From assembly GCA_945876035.1 (NCBI GenBank), contig CAMCMU010000005.1:62001-126000 (forward strand): a DNA stretch of 64,000 nucleotides, given 5' to 3'. The stretch is from Schlesneria paludicola DSM 18645. Lineage in GTDB: Bacteria > Planctomycetota > Planctomycetia > Planctomycetales > Planctomycetaceae. The position numbers and the translations under genes are program-made. This document shows, piece after piece, positions 10,014 to 20,707 of the stretch (the first letter of the stretch is position 1; the number at the start of each line of letters is the position of its first letter). The notes under the pieces are model-generated. The model was not told where the DNA came from. It did no database searches and saw nothing but the letters and a program-made list of their open reading frames with translations.

Positions 10014-11324
10014 TCAGACCTCGTTCAGTGCCTCGGTGGCATCCCCAAACGTTTTCGGTCGGACATTCATCTTGTCCATCATTGACAGATACAGTCGGCA
10101 CATTTGGCGATTTGGCTGCTTGCGATAGTCGAGGATCCGACCACCCTGAATCCGGCCTCCACCGCCCCCGACCATGACAACCGGCAGCTCATCGTTTTTA
10201 TGTCCACCGCTCATCATGCTGGAGCACATCATCAGCATCGAATTGTCAAGGAGCGTGCGTTCCCCTTCTTGAATCGCATCCAACTTGCTGGCGATATAGC
10301 CCAGTTGCTCCACGAAGAAACGGTTCACCTTGAGCCAATCTTCGCCATCGGAGTGCGACAGCAGGTGATGAATCATGTAGTCGACATTCAGATGCGGGAA
10401 CCGCAGCGCCGAATGGTCGTTGTTGAGCTTCAGTGTCGCGATTCGGGTGGTATCGGTTTGGAATCCGAGTACAAGAATGTCACACATCAGCCGCATATGG
10501 TCGGCGATATTCTGAGGGATCCCGTCCGCCGGGCGCGCGAAGTTCGGCTTGTCCAGAGTCGGACGCCAGCCTTGCAACTCTCCTTTCTGACCCGCTTGCT
10601 CAATCCGTCGTTCGACGTCGCGTACGGAATCCAGATACTCATCAAGCTTCCGCTGATCGCTGATACTGATCTCTCGCCGAATGTCGGTCGCATCTGCGAT
10701 GATCGCGTCCAGCACGCTCTTATCACCTTTCTGCACCTCATCCTTAAACAGCCTGTCAAATGCAAGGGAGGGGTACAGTTCCAGTGGCGTCGGCGTGGTC
10801 GGAGTGGTCCACGAGATGTGTGAACTGTACAGCATCGAGTAGTTACTGTGGACCGACGGATTTGCCGCTTCGCATCCGAGGACAAGGCTCTGGACTTTCG
10901 TCGACCGGCCATAAGTCTGGGCGAGATACTGGTCAACGCTGGTGCCGGACTTAATCTCTCCACCTGGAGCCAGTGGAGCTCCGGAGAGCAGATTGCCCGT
11001 TTGGGAGCTGTGAATGTTCCCCTTTGTCGCCTCAACATTGTAAAGCCCCTGCACAAACAGCAACTTCTCGCGGAAGTCGTGTAATGGGGCAAGGACTTGG
11101 CCGAGTTGCATGGCCTTGCCTTGTCCTTTGGCCCACCATTCTTTGCTGTGATAGCCGTTACCCGAGAACAGCACCGCCAGACGGACAGGCGCTTCACTCG
11201 ACTTTTGGCTGCCGCTGATTTCGTCGCCCCAAACAGGCAGCGACTCCATCCACGGGAGAGCCATCGAGACGCCGAGACCACGCAGAAACGTTCGACGGGA
11301 GAAGTGCTGTGGCATGTGGTTCAT
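10014..11324 (-). CDS. DUF1552 exported protein
   Basis: The protein has 436 residues from the ATG at 11322-11324. A second ATG three codons on (11315) has AGGA at better spacing and is equally likely. The start carries a Tat signal, FSRRTFLRGLGVSMALPWMES. The body matches DUF1552 (family name HXXSHH). The family motif region is present as HHLLSHSDGEDW, where the final His of HxxSHH is Ser. DUF1552 genes normally sit beside DUF1587/1592/1588/1585 genes, and here the 1400-residue protein lies 64 bases upstream, so the two form one module. A periplasmic role with that cytochrome is inferred. The enzymatic activity, if any, is unknown. Confidence 0.88.
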   Translation of the reverse strand: MNHMPQHFSRRTFLRGLGVSMALPWMESLPVWGDEISGSQKSSEAPVRLAVLFSGNGYHSKEWWAKGQGKAMQLGQVLAPLHDFREKLLFVQGLYNVEATKGNIHSSQTGNLLSGAPLAPGGEIKSGTSVDQYLAQTYGRSTKVQSLVLGCEAANPSVHSNYSMLYSSHISWTTPTTPTPLELYPSLAFDRLFKDEVQKGDKSVLDAIIADATDIRREISISDQRKLDEYLDSVRDVERRIEQAGQKGELQGWRPTLDKPNFARPADGIPQNIADHMRLMCDILVLGFQTDTTRIATLKLNNDHSALRFPHLNVDYMIHHLLSHSDGEDWLKVNRFFVEQLGYIASKLDAIQEGERTLLDNSMLMMCSSMMSGGHKNDELPVVMVGGGGGRIQGGRILDYRKQPNRQMCRLYLSMMDKMNVRPKTFGDATEALNEV

Positions 11325-11388
11325 CCTGCGAAAATGAGATTAGCAATAATGATCGACCGGACTTTAGAATGACACTGGGCCTATTTTT

Positions 11389-14300
11389 TCACTCATCCGA
11401 AACGCGGTTTCGTCCACGGATCTCACGGAACTGGGGGCTGCGAACGATGGCTTCCACGACAATCGCGACGTGGTTATCGTTTTGGTTAAGCTGTTTCTGA
11501 ATCTCGGCCAACAGCGGCTCATCTGATAACTGTACCGACCGACCCAGGGCGTAGCCCAGTAGTTTTCGTTGAAACTGACCGACAAACGCTTGCCGACGGG
11601 TGGTACCAAGATAATGCTTGAGATCGGCTAGGCCGTCGACGGATGTCCCGTCGAAGAGGACTGTTTTTGTGTCAATCGGCAATCCCGCGGCATCGGTCGT
11701 ACGCAATCGACCGATGCCGTCGAAGCCTTCGAGGGCAAATCCAAACGGGTCGAAACGCAGGTGGCATTTGGCACAGGCCCGGTCACTCGTGTGCCGGGCG
11801 ATCAATTGGCGTTCCGTCAGACCTTCGGGAACAGTTTCGGAGAGCACCGGTACGTTCTTCGGCGGACGGGGCAACTTCTCGCCGAGGACCACTTCACTGA
11901 GCCAGTTACCACGCAGAATCGGGCTCGTGCGTGAGGCTCCCGATTGCTTCGAAAGCGTCGTTGCGAGAGACAGAATGCTGCCGCGTGAGTACTGGCGGAC
12001 GTTCTCCACCCGCCGCCATTCGCGCCCCATGATACCGGGGATCCCATAGTGCCGGGCCAGTTCCTCGTTGAGAAACGTGGAATCACCATCGACGAGAGAC
12101 ACCACCGACCGATCGTTCTGCAGCATGTCGGTCAAAACCAAAATCGATTCCTCGTACATCGCACCGCGAAGAGCGTTGAATGTCGGGAAGTGGCGTTCGC
12201 TCTTCTCATCCAGATGATCAAAGTCATGGATATGCAGCCAGTGACACCCAAATTCGGTCGCCATTCGGCGTATCTTGGCATCCTTCAGCATCCGCCGAGC
12301 CTGCGCGGCAACAACATCCGGATCGTGCAGTTTTCCCGCTGCGGCGAGAGACAGCAGTTCCGCATCCGGAGCGGAGGACCACAGGAAGTAACTGAGTCGG
12401 TTGGCGAGTTCATCATCGGAAACAGGTCCGGCCTTGGTTCCGGCACCCGGCTTCTCCAATCGGTACAGAAATGCGGGCGAAACGAGGACCCGAGCCAGCG
12501 TCAATCGCAAGGCTTCATCATGCGCCAGTTCCTGTACCCGCAGGCTCGCATACAGATCCCGAATCTGAGCGACATCCGTATCGATCAGCGGGCGTCGGTA
12601 CGCCTTTTTTGCAAATTCGATCACCGCGTTGAGTTGCTGCGGCTCGTTGTCGATCAGCTTTTGACGGAACGCATCGACCCGGTCTTGAACCGGTTTGCGA
12701 AGCCGCTCAAACCCTGGCATCAGGTCGGGGCGATCCTGCGTCGCATACTGGTACAGCTGAACGAAGGCCGAACTGATCTCCAACGGTTCTTGTGAAACAT
12801 ACAACAACTCCTGCCACAGCTGGTCGAGTTGGGCGGACTCCTCCGGTGTTAACATCAATCGCCGCAGCTGGTCGTCCTCACGATAAAAAAGAATCAGCGT
12901 GACAGTTTCATCGGCAGGAACAATCTGGGAGTAGCACAACGTCGGCGGAAACAGGCTGCGAAATTCCTCAAATGCCGTTTGGATTCGCTGAGCCGTTTGG
13001 CTTCCCTCTGTGACAAGCATGGCCGATGCGGTTGAGCTCGGCCCGACCGCACCGGCGGGGGTCATCTGAACTTGCAGTCGGACAGATCCTTCTTGAGCCA
13101 TTTCAGGATGCAGCAGCCCAGACGTCACGAACTCCGAACCGGCAACGAATTCTGCAGGAAGACGCACTTCAAGAATTTCCGGGGCATGCACGCACAGGTT
13201 CGCGTCTTCGGTGACACGTCCATCGCGAGATCTGCCGAAACGCATCAACGGCAGCCCCCACTTCGGCTGAGTGACCGTTGGGAGATCGGATGGAGCGTTG
13301 GCCGCGGCATTCAAAATAGGGGACAGAAACGGACCGGATAGGGACCGGAACTGTTGCACAAGGAAGGCCTCGGGAGAATCCTTGGAGAGCGTGGCGGGGT
13401 CCAATTGCAGGACGCGTTGGAGTTCATCGGCCAGCCGCAGCTTCTCTGTGGGTTCGCTCGCAGCCTGCCATTTCGAGATCAGAGAATCCACGGGAAACAC
13501 CGTCCCCACGCTCGCGCTGACCGGCTCCGAGGTGAAGTGCCAGACATCCGGATTCCCTTGGGAGTCGGCATGGGGATTGCCCGCCAGAATATCGGGCAAG
13601 ATCTCCTTCCACAGATTCCACTCGTGCTTTCCATCGCTCAGCGTCAAATCGATTGCAGTCAGATCGCACGCTTGAGTCTCTTTCGGGCTGATCACGAGGG
13701 CAATCACATCACCCGGACGCACGACGACCGAATCGAAGGACCCGACGGACAAAAGTTCGGCTCCCTTGCTCCGTCCCGCGGCAAGCTGTTGACGCGTGTT
13801 GCCACGTCGTCGTTGCAGCGACCAGAGGGTCTTGTCCCCGCAGGCGGGATCGCGATGCTGGATCGATCCTGAAATCTTGATCGTCGCGGCGATCGGGCTG
13901 CGCCAGCCGATGACAACCGCGCGTGTGGCCGAGGGATGAACGAACACACTCTGAGGCTGCATGTCGCCCGGAACACGCACACGCTGATCCGACAAATTGG
14001 CCAAGACACTGTGGCCGTCCTCACCAATCCAACCCTTGATGAAATCGGAGGCTTCAAACGACTCTTGTTTGCCAAGCATTGGAGTCCCCAACGCCTGACG
14101 ACCTCCGTTGCCAACTCCCAGATAGTCGAGCCATGCCGTCAACGCCTCGACATCGACTCCGTGCTTCTTGGCCAGCAGTGCCAACTCGATGGGCGCACTC
14201 GATTGGTCCGCTTCATGGGCCGCGGCGAGGCATTTGGCAGACTGAGCCGCGTAGCGATCTCGACTTTGGGTGACTGTGGTCGCGACGCGATCCACATCTC

Positions 14301-15591
14301 TCAGCAACAAGTCCGGCCGACCGGCCATGACAAATCGCGGTCGCTCCCAGACGGCATCGTCGTTCGCATTCCCGTCACCAGCATCGTCGGCCTGTAAGGA
14401 GAGTGAAATTTCACCCTTTTCCTCACCCGGCAACTTGACTCGAAACTCATGCCGAGAAACGAGCGGATTTACGGGGACCAGCCACGAGTGAATGTTCTCG
14501 TGAAGTCCAATCTGGCCGACTGGGTTAAACTTAAACAGGAAATTTTGCCACGGAGTGATCAACTCCATGAGCTGCAGAATTTCTGCCGAGTTTGCGGTTT
14601 TCCATTTCACTCGGAGCGGATCAATCAACAGGGACTTTGCATCCCCGTCGTTCAGCATCGTCCAGACTGTTCCGAGGTACTTCGGGCTCAGCCCGCGTTC
14701 TTTCGCGACCACTTCGATCGTCTTGGTGCCCGACGCAAGGGCCTCTCTGTCTTCAATCGTCGCCAACAGATATCGCTCAACCGAAAGCTTGCCGCTGCGG
14801 TTCGCACCCAGACGTTGCAAGTAGGCCCGCCAGTCCTCGCCCGGCTCCTTCTGAACTCCTGTCGAACCACCACCATGGCCGGTGTAACGACCGTAGAGAC
14901 CGCGAATTTTTGTCAGGTATTCATTGACCCAATCGCGTCGGGTCATGTACGTCGAGAACCGCATTCCCTCCGGAAGCAACACCGCATGGGCCGCGACCTC
15001 TTTGGCTGCGTCCAGATACTTCGTCAGCAGCGATGGCGACATGACCAGCGAATTGCCAACGTTTGTGAATCCTTCGCCCGCGGCACTATCAACAGGGAAC
15101 TCCTTCGCAACATTGAGATCGCCAATCTGAGTCAAATCCTGCAGCGTGTAGGTGTATTCCACGTTGTTCAGCCGACGCAGGACGACTGGCCCCGGATCAC
15201 CTGCATGGGCTGCGGCTTCCATCGTCAAATAGTTCTGCACCCACTGATGCATCCTCGCCCGTTCCTCGGTCGAAGGCTGGACCGCATCCTGCGGCGGCAT
15301 CTGCTCGCTGGTGAGCATCTCGCTGATCTGTTGCCACGTCTTGGGATGCTGGCGAATCTGAGTTAAGTCCACAAAAGCGGTGAGGTCGATTTCGGCTTCC
15401 GCCGTGTCTCCGCTGTGGCATTTGTAACAAAACTGCTTCAACAGCGGTTGAACGTCCGTCTTGTATGCGACATTGAGATGTGTGGTTTCATCGGCTCGGG
15501 CCGGCGATATCATGCCGAACAAACCAAGCAACAACGCGAACCATAAGCCGAAACACATTCCAAGGTGATGAATTTGACGGTTGGTTATCAT
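11389..15591 (-). CDS. Giant cytochrome protein DUF1587-DUF1595-DUF1592-DUF1588-DUF1585
   Basis: The protein has 1400 residues, starting at an ATG preceded by AGGGGG. Signal peptide about 1-33. A cytochrome-type domain with CYKCH at 55-59 is followed by DUF1587 (~130-200, VVLRRLNNVEYTYTLQDLT). A very long middle region (~210-960) contains beta-sandwich-like stretches (for example ISLSLQADDAGDGNANDD). The C-terminal block is DUF1595 (~980-1045, FAKKAYRRPL), DUF1592 (~1055-1180, ELANRLSYFLWSSAPD), DUF1588/PSCyt3 with CAKCHLRFDPFG at 1273, and DUF1585 to the end. The order is the normal one for this planctomycete family, but the middle insertion makes it unusually long. It pairs with the DUF1552 gene downstream. 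It is expected to be an exported c-type haem protein; substrate and electron partner are unknown. Confidence 0.88.
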   Translation of the reverse strand: MITNRQIHHLGMCFGLWFALLLGLFGMISPARADETTHLNVAYKTDVQPLLKQFCYKCHSGDTAEAEIDLTAFVDLTQIRQHPKTWQQISEMLTSEQMPPQDAVQPSTEERARMHQWVQNYLTMEAAAHAGDPGPVVLRRLNNVEYTYTLQDLTQIGDLNVAKEFPVDSAAGEGFTNVGNSLVMSPSLLTKYLDAAKEVAAHAVLLPEGMRFSTYMTRRDWVNEYLTKIRGLYGRYTGHGGGSTGVQKEPGEDWRAYLQRLGANRSGKLSVERYLLATIEDREALASGTKTIEVVAKERGLSPKYLGTVWTMLNDGDAKSLLIDPLRVKWKTANSAEILQLMELITPWQNFLFKFNPVGQIGLHENIHSWLVPVNPLVSRHEFRVKLPGEEKGEISLSLQADDAGDGNANDDAVWERPRFVMAGRPDLLLRDVDRVATTVTQSRDRYAAQSAKCLAAAHEADQSSAPIELALLAKKHGVDVEALTAWLDYLGVGNGGRQALGTPMLGKQESFEASDFIKGWIGEDGHSVLANLSDQRVRVPGDMQPQSVFVHPSATRAVVIGWRSPIAATIKISGSIQHRDPACGDKTLWSLQRRRGNTRQQLAAGRSKGAELLSVGSFDSVVVRPGDVIALVISPKETQACDLTAIDLTLSDGKHEWNLWKEILPDILAGNPHADSQGNPDVWHFTSEPVSASVGTVFPVDSLISKWQAASEPTEKLRLADELQRVLQLDPATLSKDSPEAFLVQQFRSLSGPFLSPILNAAANAPSDLPTVTQPKWGLPLMRFGRSRDGRVTEDANLCVHAPEILEVRLPAEFVAGSEFVTSGLLHPEMAQEGSVRLQVQMTPAGAVGPSSTASAMLVTEGSQTAQRIQTAFEEFRSLFPPTLCYSQIVPADETVTLILFYREDDQLRRLMLTPEESAQLDQLWQELLYVSQEPLEISSAFVQLYQYATQDRPDLMPGFERLRKPVQDRVDAFRQKLIDNEPQQLNAVIEFAKKAYRRPLIDTDVAQIRDLYASLRVQELAHDEALRLTLARVLVSPAFLYRLEKPGAGTKAGPVSDDELANRLSYFLWSSAPDAELLSLAAAGKLHDPDVVAAQARRMLKDAKIRRMATEFGCHWLHIHDFDHLDEKSERHFPTFNALRGAMYEESILVLTDMLQNDRSVVSLVDGDSTFLNEELARHYGIPGIMGREWRRVENVRQYSRGSILSLATTLSKQSGASRTSPILRGNWLSEVVLGEKLPRPPKNVPVLSETVPEGLTERQLIARHTSDRACAKCHLRFDPFGFALEGFDGIGRLRTTDAAGLPIDTKTVLFDGTSVDGLADLKHYLGTTRRQAFVGQFQRKLLGYALGRSVQLSDEPLLAEIQKQLNQNDNHVAIVVEAIVRSPQFREIRGRNRVSDE

Positions 15592-15662
15592 CCAAAAACC
15601 CCCTGATCATATCTAAAAAATAGTGGGCTGGGTGCTTGGCATACACTCACGGATCAACCCGA

Positions 15663-16577
15663 TCATTCGCCGATGACGCGGACGGTGGCTAACGACTGGA
15701 CCAGACGATGGTCGTCCCATTTCCAAACGACTTTTTTGTCACGAGTGACCTCGAAGACATGGGCCCCCCGGCCCTCTTGTCCGCGGAGAAAATTACCGAC
15801 GATGATATTGCCATTTTTGAGGGGTTGGATACTGGAGACCCAGGTGAGGTTCAGTTCCGGCGCGTCCCTGTCTCCAAACTCCCACACAGTCTGTTTGCCG
15901 GGTGTCACTTCGATCACGCGTTTTTGCGTGCCGCAGGAGATGAGGGTATTGCCATTCGCGAGTCGTTGCGCATCCCCGGCATTTTCCACGCCTGTATATT
16001 CCCAGACAACGTGGCCCGTGGAATCGACTTCGCGGACCGCACCTTCTCCTTCGTGCGCGGCCAGAATGTTACCGTGGGCGAGTTGATGAACGTTTCGGAC
16101 CTGAAGATGATACGACTCGTGGCTTGTCTGCAGCGGTGTGACGTGCACCACTTCGCCCTTCGAATTCACTTCCACAGCCTGCGGCGGCCCTTGTTCCGCG
16201 ACAAGCGTATTGCCATTCGCAAGCCGACTGCAACCAAAGACCTGCATCGATTGGCTGACGTAGTCAAAGACTTGGACACCCCGCGCCGTGATCTCGCGGA
16301 CGCCGGTCGGTTTGCCACCATAACCAAACAGAATGTTCCCGTTGGACTGGACCTCAAAGATCACCGTCGTGCTCGGCGGCCTGTAATCCCAAACCTGCGT
16401 GCCATTGGCATCCAATTCCAAGAGTCGGTTTGGACCCTTGCCATACTCGGCGAGCAACAGGCAATGTGTGATTGGGCCATTCTCTGCCGCCGCGTGAGTT
16501 GTGAGGGTCACTGTAAGCACGAGGAGAATGACGCCGTGTCGTGCCAACAAAAAACGGGAAGTGCTTGTGGGATACAT
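15663..16577 (-). CDS. Exported beta-propeller (NHL/PQQ-like repeat) protein
   Basis: The protein has 304 residues from the ATG at 16575-16577. An upstream in-frame extension to 16628 is proline-rich and unlikely. A signal peptide covers residues ~10-35 (LLVLTVTLTTHAAA). The rest is built of about six to seven repeats of roughly 40 residues with the pattern L-ANGNTL-----V-E-----G-VVW, for example LANGNTLISCGTQKRVIEVT and LKNGNIIVGNFL. This indicates a small propeller related to NHL or arylsulfotransferase-like repeats. No catalytic residues are obvious, so a binding or scaffolding role is possible. It is the first gene of the minus-strand run, 71 bases upstream of the 1400-residue cytochrome, and could be cotranscribed with it. 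Confidence 0.75.
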   Translation of the reverse strand: MYPTSTSRFLLARHGVILLVLTVTLTTHAAAENGPITHCLLLAEYGKGPNRLLELDANGTQVWDYRPPSTTVIFEVQSNGNILFGYGGKPTGVREITARGVQVFDYVSQSMQVFGCSRLANGNTLVAEQGPPQAVEVNSKGEVVHVTPLQTSHESYHLQVRNVHQLAHGNILAAHEGEGAVREVDSTGHVVWEYTGVENAGDAQRLANGNTLISCGTQKRVIEVTPGKQTVWEFGDRDAPELNLTWVSSIQPLKNGNIIVGNFLRGQEGRGAHVFEVTRDKKVVWKWDDHRLVQSLATVRVIGE

Positions 16578-17317
16578 TGGCGGGCCTCGTGAAGGGGGGG
16601 GCCGAATAATACACGATCTCTGAGGCATGTGCCATCGTTAATCGAGACGCGTGGCTGACCATCGCTTTGGAATTGGGAGCCGCGGTCAAAATTCACAAGT
16701 GGAGTACGCGAATACCGGCCATGTTCACAATACGGTTTGCGGGGATATAACGACGACCGCCGTCATTCGAAACCCTTGACTCATCCAACCCTGCGGATCT
16801 GTGGAATGGCCGGTGGTCGCGAAGAAAAGCATCGGTCGTCTTGAGGGTTGTCCCATGCCAGTCGTCCGCGGGGACTGATCCGCGAACCCCTCATGCCGCG
16901 CCCCGGCGAGGAATCTCAACACGTCGCCGTTTCCCAGACTGCGGCAGGAATCAACCGAACGCTGTGGCGCATCCTCTCCCACCCCGATTCGTACCGGAGG
17001 AAAGTCTGTGGGGCGAGGAGCGTCTGTGGCTTTCTCTTATTTTCCAAAATCGATCCGACCCAACACGTTTATCAATTGAAACTTCCTCAACTGGCGAGAA
17101 AATTTCATCGATCGTTAGTATCACATTCTCGTGGCGACGGCAGATGTCGCATCGTCACCGGAGACGGACTCGGCAGACACAAAAAATCCGGTCATTTGGC
17201 CTGATATATGACCGCGGAAGGCTGGATTGAATTTGGAACTGGCTTGAATCTGGAAACAGTGGTTCATATAGACACGCTGACGAATACGCATTTCCTCTGG
17301 GACGAGTACGCCACACG
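16578..17317. other. Long divergent intergenic region
   Basis: About 740 bases separate the minus-strand propeller gene from the plus-strand LamG cytochrome gene. Possible reading frames here are compositionally poor (Arg/Pro/Ser-rich) and match no family I know. The region must hold the promoters of both flanking units, but I could not pick a convincing -35/-10 pair or a stable inverted repeat. Confidence 0.5.
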
Positions 17318-20300
17318 ATGAGATATCTATCGATTGTTTGGATGGTCTGTTTGCCGTTTCTGTTTAGGTCATACGTTGCCGCCAATGACGGTCAAATCGA
17401 GTTCAATCGCGACATCCGGCCAATTCTGTCCGATAACTGCTTTCAATGTCATGGCCCCGATGAACGGGCCCGGCAGGTGGGACTGCGGCTCGACAAATCA
17501 GAACCAGCGCAAGCCGCATTGCCCTCTGGCAAAACAGCAATCGTTCCGACGAAGGTCGGCGACAGTGAACTCGTCCGCCGGATTATGGCGGCAGACCCTG
17601 CCGACCAGATGCCGCCCGCTGACAGCGGCAAGAAATTGACAGTCCGGCAGAGGGACTTGCTTTGCCGTTGGATCGAACAGGGGGCGGTGTACCAGCCACA
17701 TTGGTCGTTTGTTACGCCGAAACATGGGGTTGCGGGTTCGCGAAGCGTCAACGATCTGACATCGAACAGCGATGCGCAGCGGCGCCGTTGGAAATGGCCG
17801 CTGAACCCGATCGATGAGTTTGTTCTCGATCGACTCGAGGTCGAGGGGCTTGAACCATCACCGACGGCGAACCGGGAGCAGCTCCTGCGTCGCGTCACGC
17901 TCGATTTAACCGGCGTTCCACCGACAGTGCAGGAACTCGACGAGTTCCTGACCGATAACGCACCGGATGCTTATGAACACCTCGCCGATCGATTACTCGC
18001 TTCTCCTCGTTATGGGGAACGGATGACGCTCGACTGGCTTGATGCCGCTCGCTACGCCGACACCCACGGCTTCAACAATGACACGACACGATCGATGTGG
18101 CGTTGGCGAGACTGGACGATCAACGCCTTCAACAGCGGCATGCCCTATGATCAATTTGTCACCGAGCAACTGGCGGGAGACCTGCTTCCAAATCCGACGC
18201 TCGAGCAACAGATCGCCACCGGATTCAACCGCAATCACGTCATCAATTCTGAGGGCGGCATCATTCCCGAAGAGTATCGAGTGGAATACGTCGCCGACCG
18301 AGTTCATACCACGGCGACGATCTTCATGGGCCTGTCGATGGGCTGCGCCCGCTGTCACGACCATAAGTTCGATCCGCTCACACAGCGTGAGTACTACCAG
18401 TTCTTCGCGTTTTTCAATCAACTCGACGAGAAGGGGGAGGCGGGTCGAGTTGGCAATGCCGAACCGGCGATCAAGGCACCGACACCGGAGCAGTCCAGCC
18501 AGCAACGAGAACTGACACAGCAACTGATAGAAATCGAGTCGGATCTTCAGCAGCGTCGAATGCGTGCCGTGTCGACAATCGGAGAGTGGGAACCCCCGTG
18601 GAAAGCGGCGCGAGCCAGTGTCTCTGCCGAATTGATGCCGGAATTTCAGTGGTCTTTTGAGGAGACGACGGGAAACCCGGTGCGTGAGCGACGGGACCCG
18701 CAACGCACCGGCAAGATCAGTGGAATGATCGAATGGACGCGGGGCAAGATCGGATCAGCGATCAAGCTCGATGGAACATCTGGCGTTGATTTGGGTGACA
18801 TCGGATCCTTTGAGCGGACGGACAAGTTCTCGCTCGGTGCGTGGATCAATGTTTCGAACACTGATGCGACGACAGTCTTCTCCCGCAGGGACGAGACGAC
18901 TCCCTTTCGAGGATTTGATGTGTTGTTGGTCGATGGCAAGTTGACGGCACGACTGGTGCACCGTTGGCCTGACGAGGCCCTGCACGTCGTCACCAAAGCT
19001 GATCTCACGGTCCAAGAATGGCATCACGTCTTCGTCACCTACGATGGTTCGTCGAAAGCGGAGGGACTCAAACTGTATGTCGATGGTCAGCAGCAGGAGG
19101 TCGAGATCAAAGTCAACCTCTTAACCGAGACGACAATCACGACCGAATCATTTCGTCTTGGCTACCGCACAGGGGAGACCGATTTTCGGGGGCTGATCGA
19201 CGAGGTCCGGATCGACAACCGTGAACTGACGGCTGATGACGTACTGGCAGTCACCGAATCAGACCGCCTCGACGAAGTGCTTGCTCTGGCCACCGATCAA
19301 CGTTCCGTCGATCAGATGCAGAGCGTCGCCAAGGCCTATCTGAATCGCTTCGATCCAGAGTTCGTAAACCTCACCACGCAACGAAGCGACATCGAACAGC
19401 GGCGATCCAATCTGGAAAAGACCGCTCCCTCGACAATGGTGATGCAGGAGATGCCCCAGCCTCGCCAAACATTTCTGCTCAAACGAGGCCAGTACGATCA
19501 ACCAGCAGAGACTGTGGGCCCCGATGTTCCTGCGAGCCTACCGGCGTTCCCCAGCGACGCGCCACGCAATCGGCTCGGCTTGGCCCAGTGGCTGCTGTCG
19601 CCCGAACATCCGCTGACAGCGCGTGTCGCAGTCAATCGAGCTTGGAGCCAGTTTTTCGGCACGGGACTGGTGGAGACCGTGGAAGACTTTGGTTCGCAGG
19701 GATTGTGGCCTAGTCATTTGGAGTTACTCGATTGGCTCGCGGTCGAATTGGGGGGGGCGGCAAGCGAGGAACCGAAAGTACGGAACGATGACCCGTCCGC
19801 CGCTCCGTGTTCCACGCTCCGTATTCCCCGCGGCGACGTGAAGCATCTCCACCGCCTAATCGTAACATCAGCCACATACAAGCAGTCCTCGCATGTGACG
19901 CCGGAATTGCAGGAACGTGATCCGCTGAACAGGTTGCTCGCGCGGGGATCTCGATTTCGATTGCCGGCAGAAACCATTCGAGACAACGCTCTCGCTGTCG
20001 CTGGTTTGCTCAGTGATCACTGTGGCGGCCCGAGTGTCTCTCCGTACCAACCGGCGGGATTGTGGGACGATGTGGCCGTGGGGGCCGACTATGCAGGGAC
20101 CGTCTATCAACAAGACAAAGGTGAGAACCTCTATCGTCGGAGTATGTACACGTTTTGGAAACGGACTTGCCCTCCGCCGGGATTGAATACGTTCGACGCA
20201 CCCGAACGCGAGGTCTGCACCGCGCGTCGATCACGGACTAACACCCCGCTGCAGGCCCTCGTTCTGATGAACGACCCCACGTATCTCGAAGCGGCTCGCA

Positions 20301-20590
20301 GGCTGGCGGAACGAACCATGACAGAAGGCGGCGCAACACCGGAATCACGCATCGTTTTTGCCTTCCGGATCAGTCTTTCACGCAGGCCCTCCCTGGTTGA
20401 ATCCGGAATCTTGTTGAAGATCTACCAACAACGACTCACCCGCTACCAACACGATCCGTCTGCCGCAAAGGCACTCCTCACCGTCGGCGAATCCCTCGTC
20501 AACCAGTCCCTCAACCCCGAAGACCTAGCCGCATGGACCGCCGTGATGAGCGTGATCCTGAACCTCGACGAAGCGATCACCAAAGGCTGA
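17318..20590 (+). CDS. Planctomycete cytochrome, PSCyt1-DUF1549-LamG-DUF1553
   Basis: The protein has 1090 residues from the ATG at 17318. Signal peptide ~1-22. PSCyt1 has CFQCH at 41-45 in the common context [13 protein letters not shown]1549 spans ~160-370 with [12 protein letters not shown] at 342. A concanavalin-like LamG/laminin-G_3 domain occupies ~440-645 (nt 18635-19252), shown by [30 protein letters not shown] and [13 protein letters not shown]1553 follows from ~770 to the end. LamG domains bind carbohydrate or protein ligands, so this paralogue probably recognises a polymer at the cell surface or in the periplasm. It is divergently transcribed from the minus-strand cluster and stands alone, with no DUF1501 gene directly downstream. 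The last ~100 residues of the intergenic 3' side contain no further gene. Confidence 0.92.
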   Translation: MRYLSIVWMVCLPFLFRSYVAANDGQIEFNRDIRPILSDNCFQCHGPDERARQVGLRLDKSEPAQAALPSGKTAIVPTKVGDSELVRRIMAADPADQMPPADSGKKLTVRQRDLLCRWIEQGAVYQPHWSFVTPKHGVAGSRSVNDLTSNSDAQRRRWKWPLNPIDEFVLDRLEVEGLEPSPTANREQLLRRVTLDLTGVPPTVQELDEFLTDNAPDAYEHLADRLLASPRYGERMTLDWLDAARYADTHGFNNDTTRSMWRWRDWTINAFNSGMPYDQFVTEQLAGDLLPNPTLEQQIATGFNRNHVINSEGGIIPEEYRVEYVADRVHTTATIFMGLSMGCARCHDHKFDPLTQREYYQFFAFFNQLDEKGEAGRVGNAEPAIKAPTPEQSSQQRELTQQLIEIESDLQQRRMRAVSTIGEWEPPWKAARASVSAELMPEFQWSFEETTGNPVRERRDPQRTGKISGMIEWTRGKIGSAIKLDGTSGVDLGDIGSFERTDKFSLGAWINVSNTDATTVFSRRDETTPFRGFDVLLVDGKLTARLVHRWPDEALHVVTKADLTVQEWHHVFVTYDGSSKAEGLKLYVDGQQQEVEIKVNLLTETTITTESFRLGYRTGETDFRGLIDEVRIDNRELTADDVLAVTESDRLDEVLALATDQRSVDQMQSVAKAYLNRFDPEFVNLTTQRSDIEQRRSNLEKTAPSTMVMQEMPQPRQTFLLKRGQYDQPAETVGPDVPASLPAFPSDAPRNRLGLAQWLLSPEHPLTARVAVNRAWSQFFGTGLVETVEDFGSQGLWPSHLELLDWLAVELGGAASEEPKVRNDDPSAAPCSTLRIPRGDVKHLHRLIVTSATYKQSSHVTPELQERDPLNRLLARGSRFRLPAETIRDNALAVAGLLSDHCGGPSVSPYQPAGLWDDVAVGADYAGTVYQQDKGENLYRRSMYTFWKRTCPPPGLNTFDAPEREVCTARRSRTNTPLQALVLMNDPTYLEAARRLAERTMTEGGATPESRIVFAFRISLSRRPSLVESGILLKIYQQRLTRYQHDPSAAKALLTVGESLVNQSLNPEDLAAWTAVMSVILNLDEAITKG

Positions 20591-20707
20591 GCGGAATTCC
20601 CACAATCGAACCGAAGAACCACGCTCGAGCCGCAATCCCGATGCCTGTGTGTCTGTGTCTGTGTTCCACAACGCCGCCAGGATTCCACACACCATGACGC
20701 TTGACAC

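Noticed and set aside
14449-15366. 305-codon plus-strand frame opposite the 1400-residue gene
   Set aside because: Antisense shadow; the minus-strand frame has recognised domains.
16841-17230. Open frames in the 740-base divergent region
   Set aside because: Overlapping frames in several phases, Arg/Pro/Ser-rich, no domain or start site.
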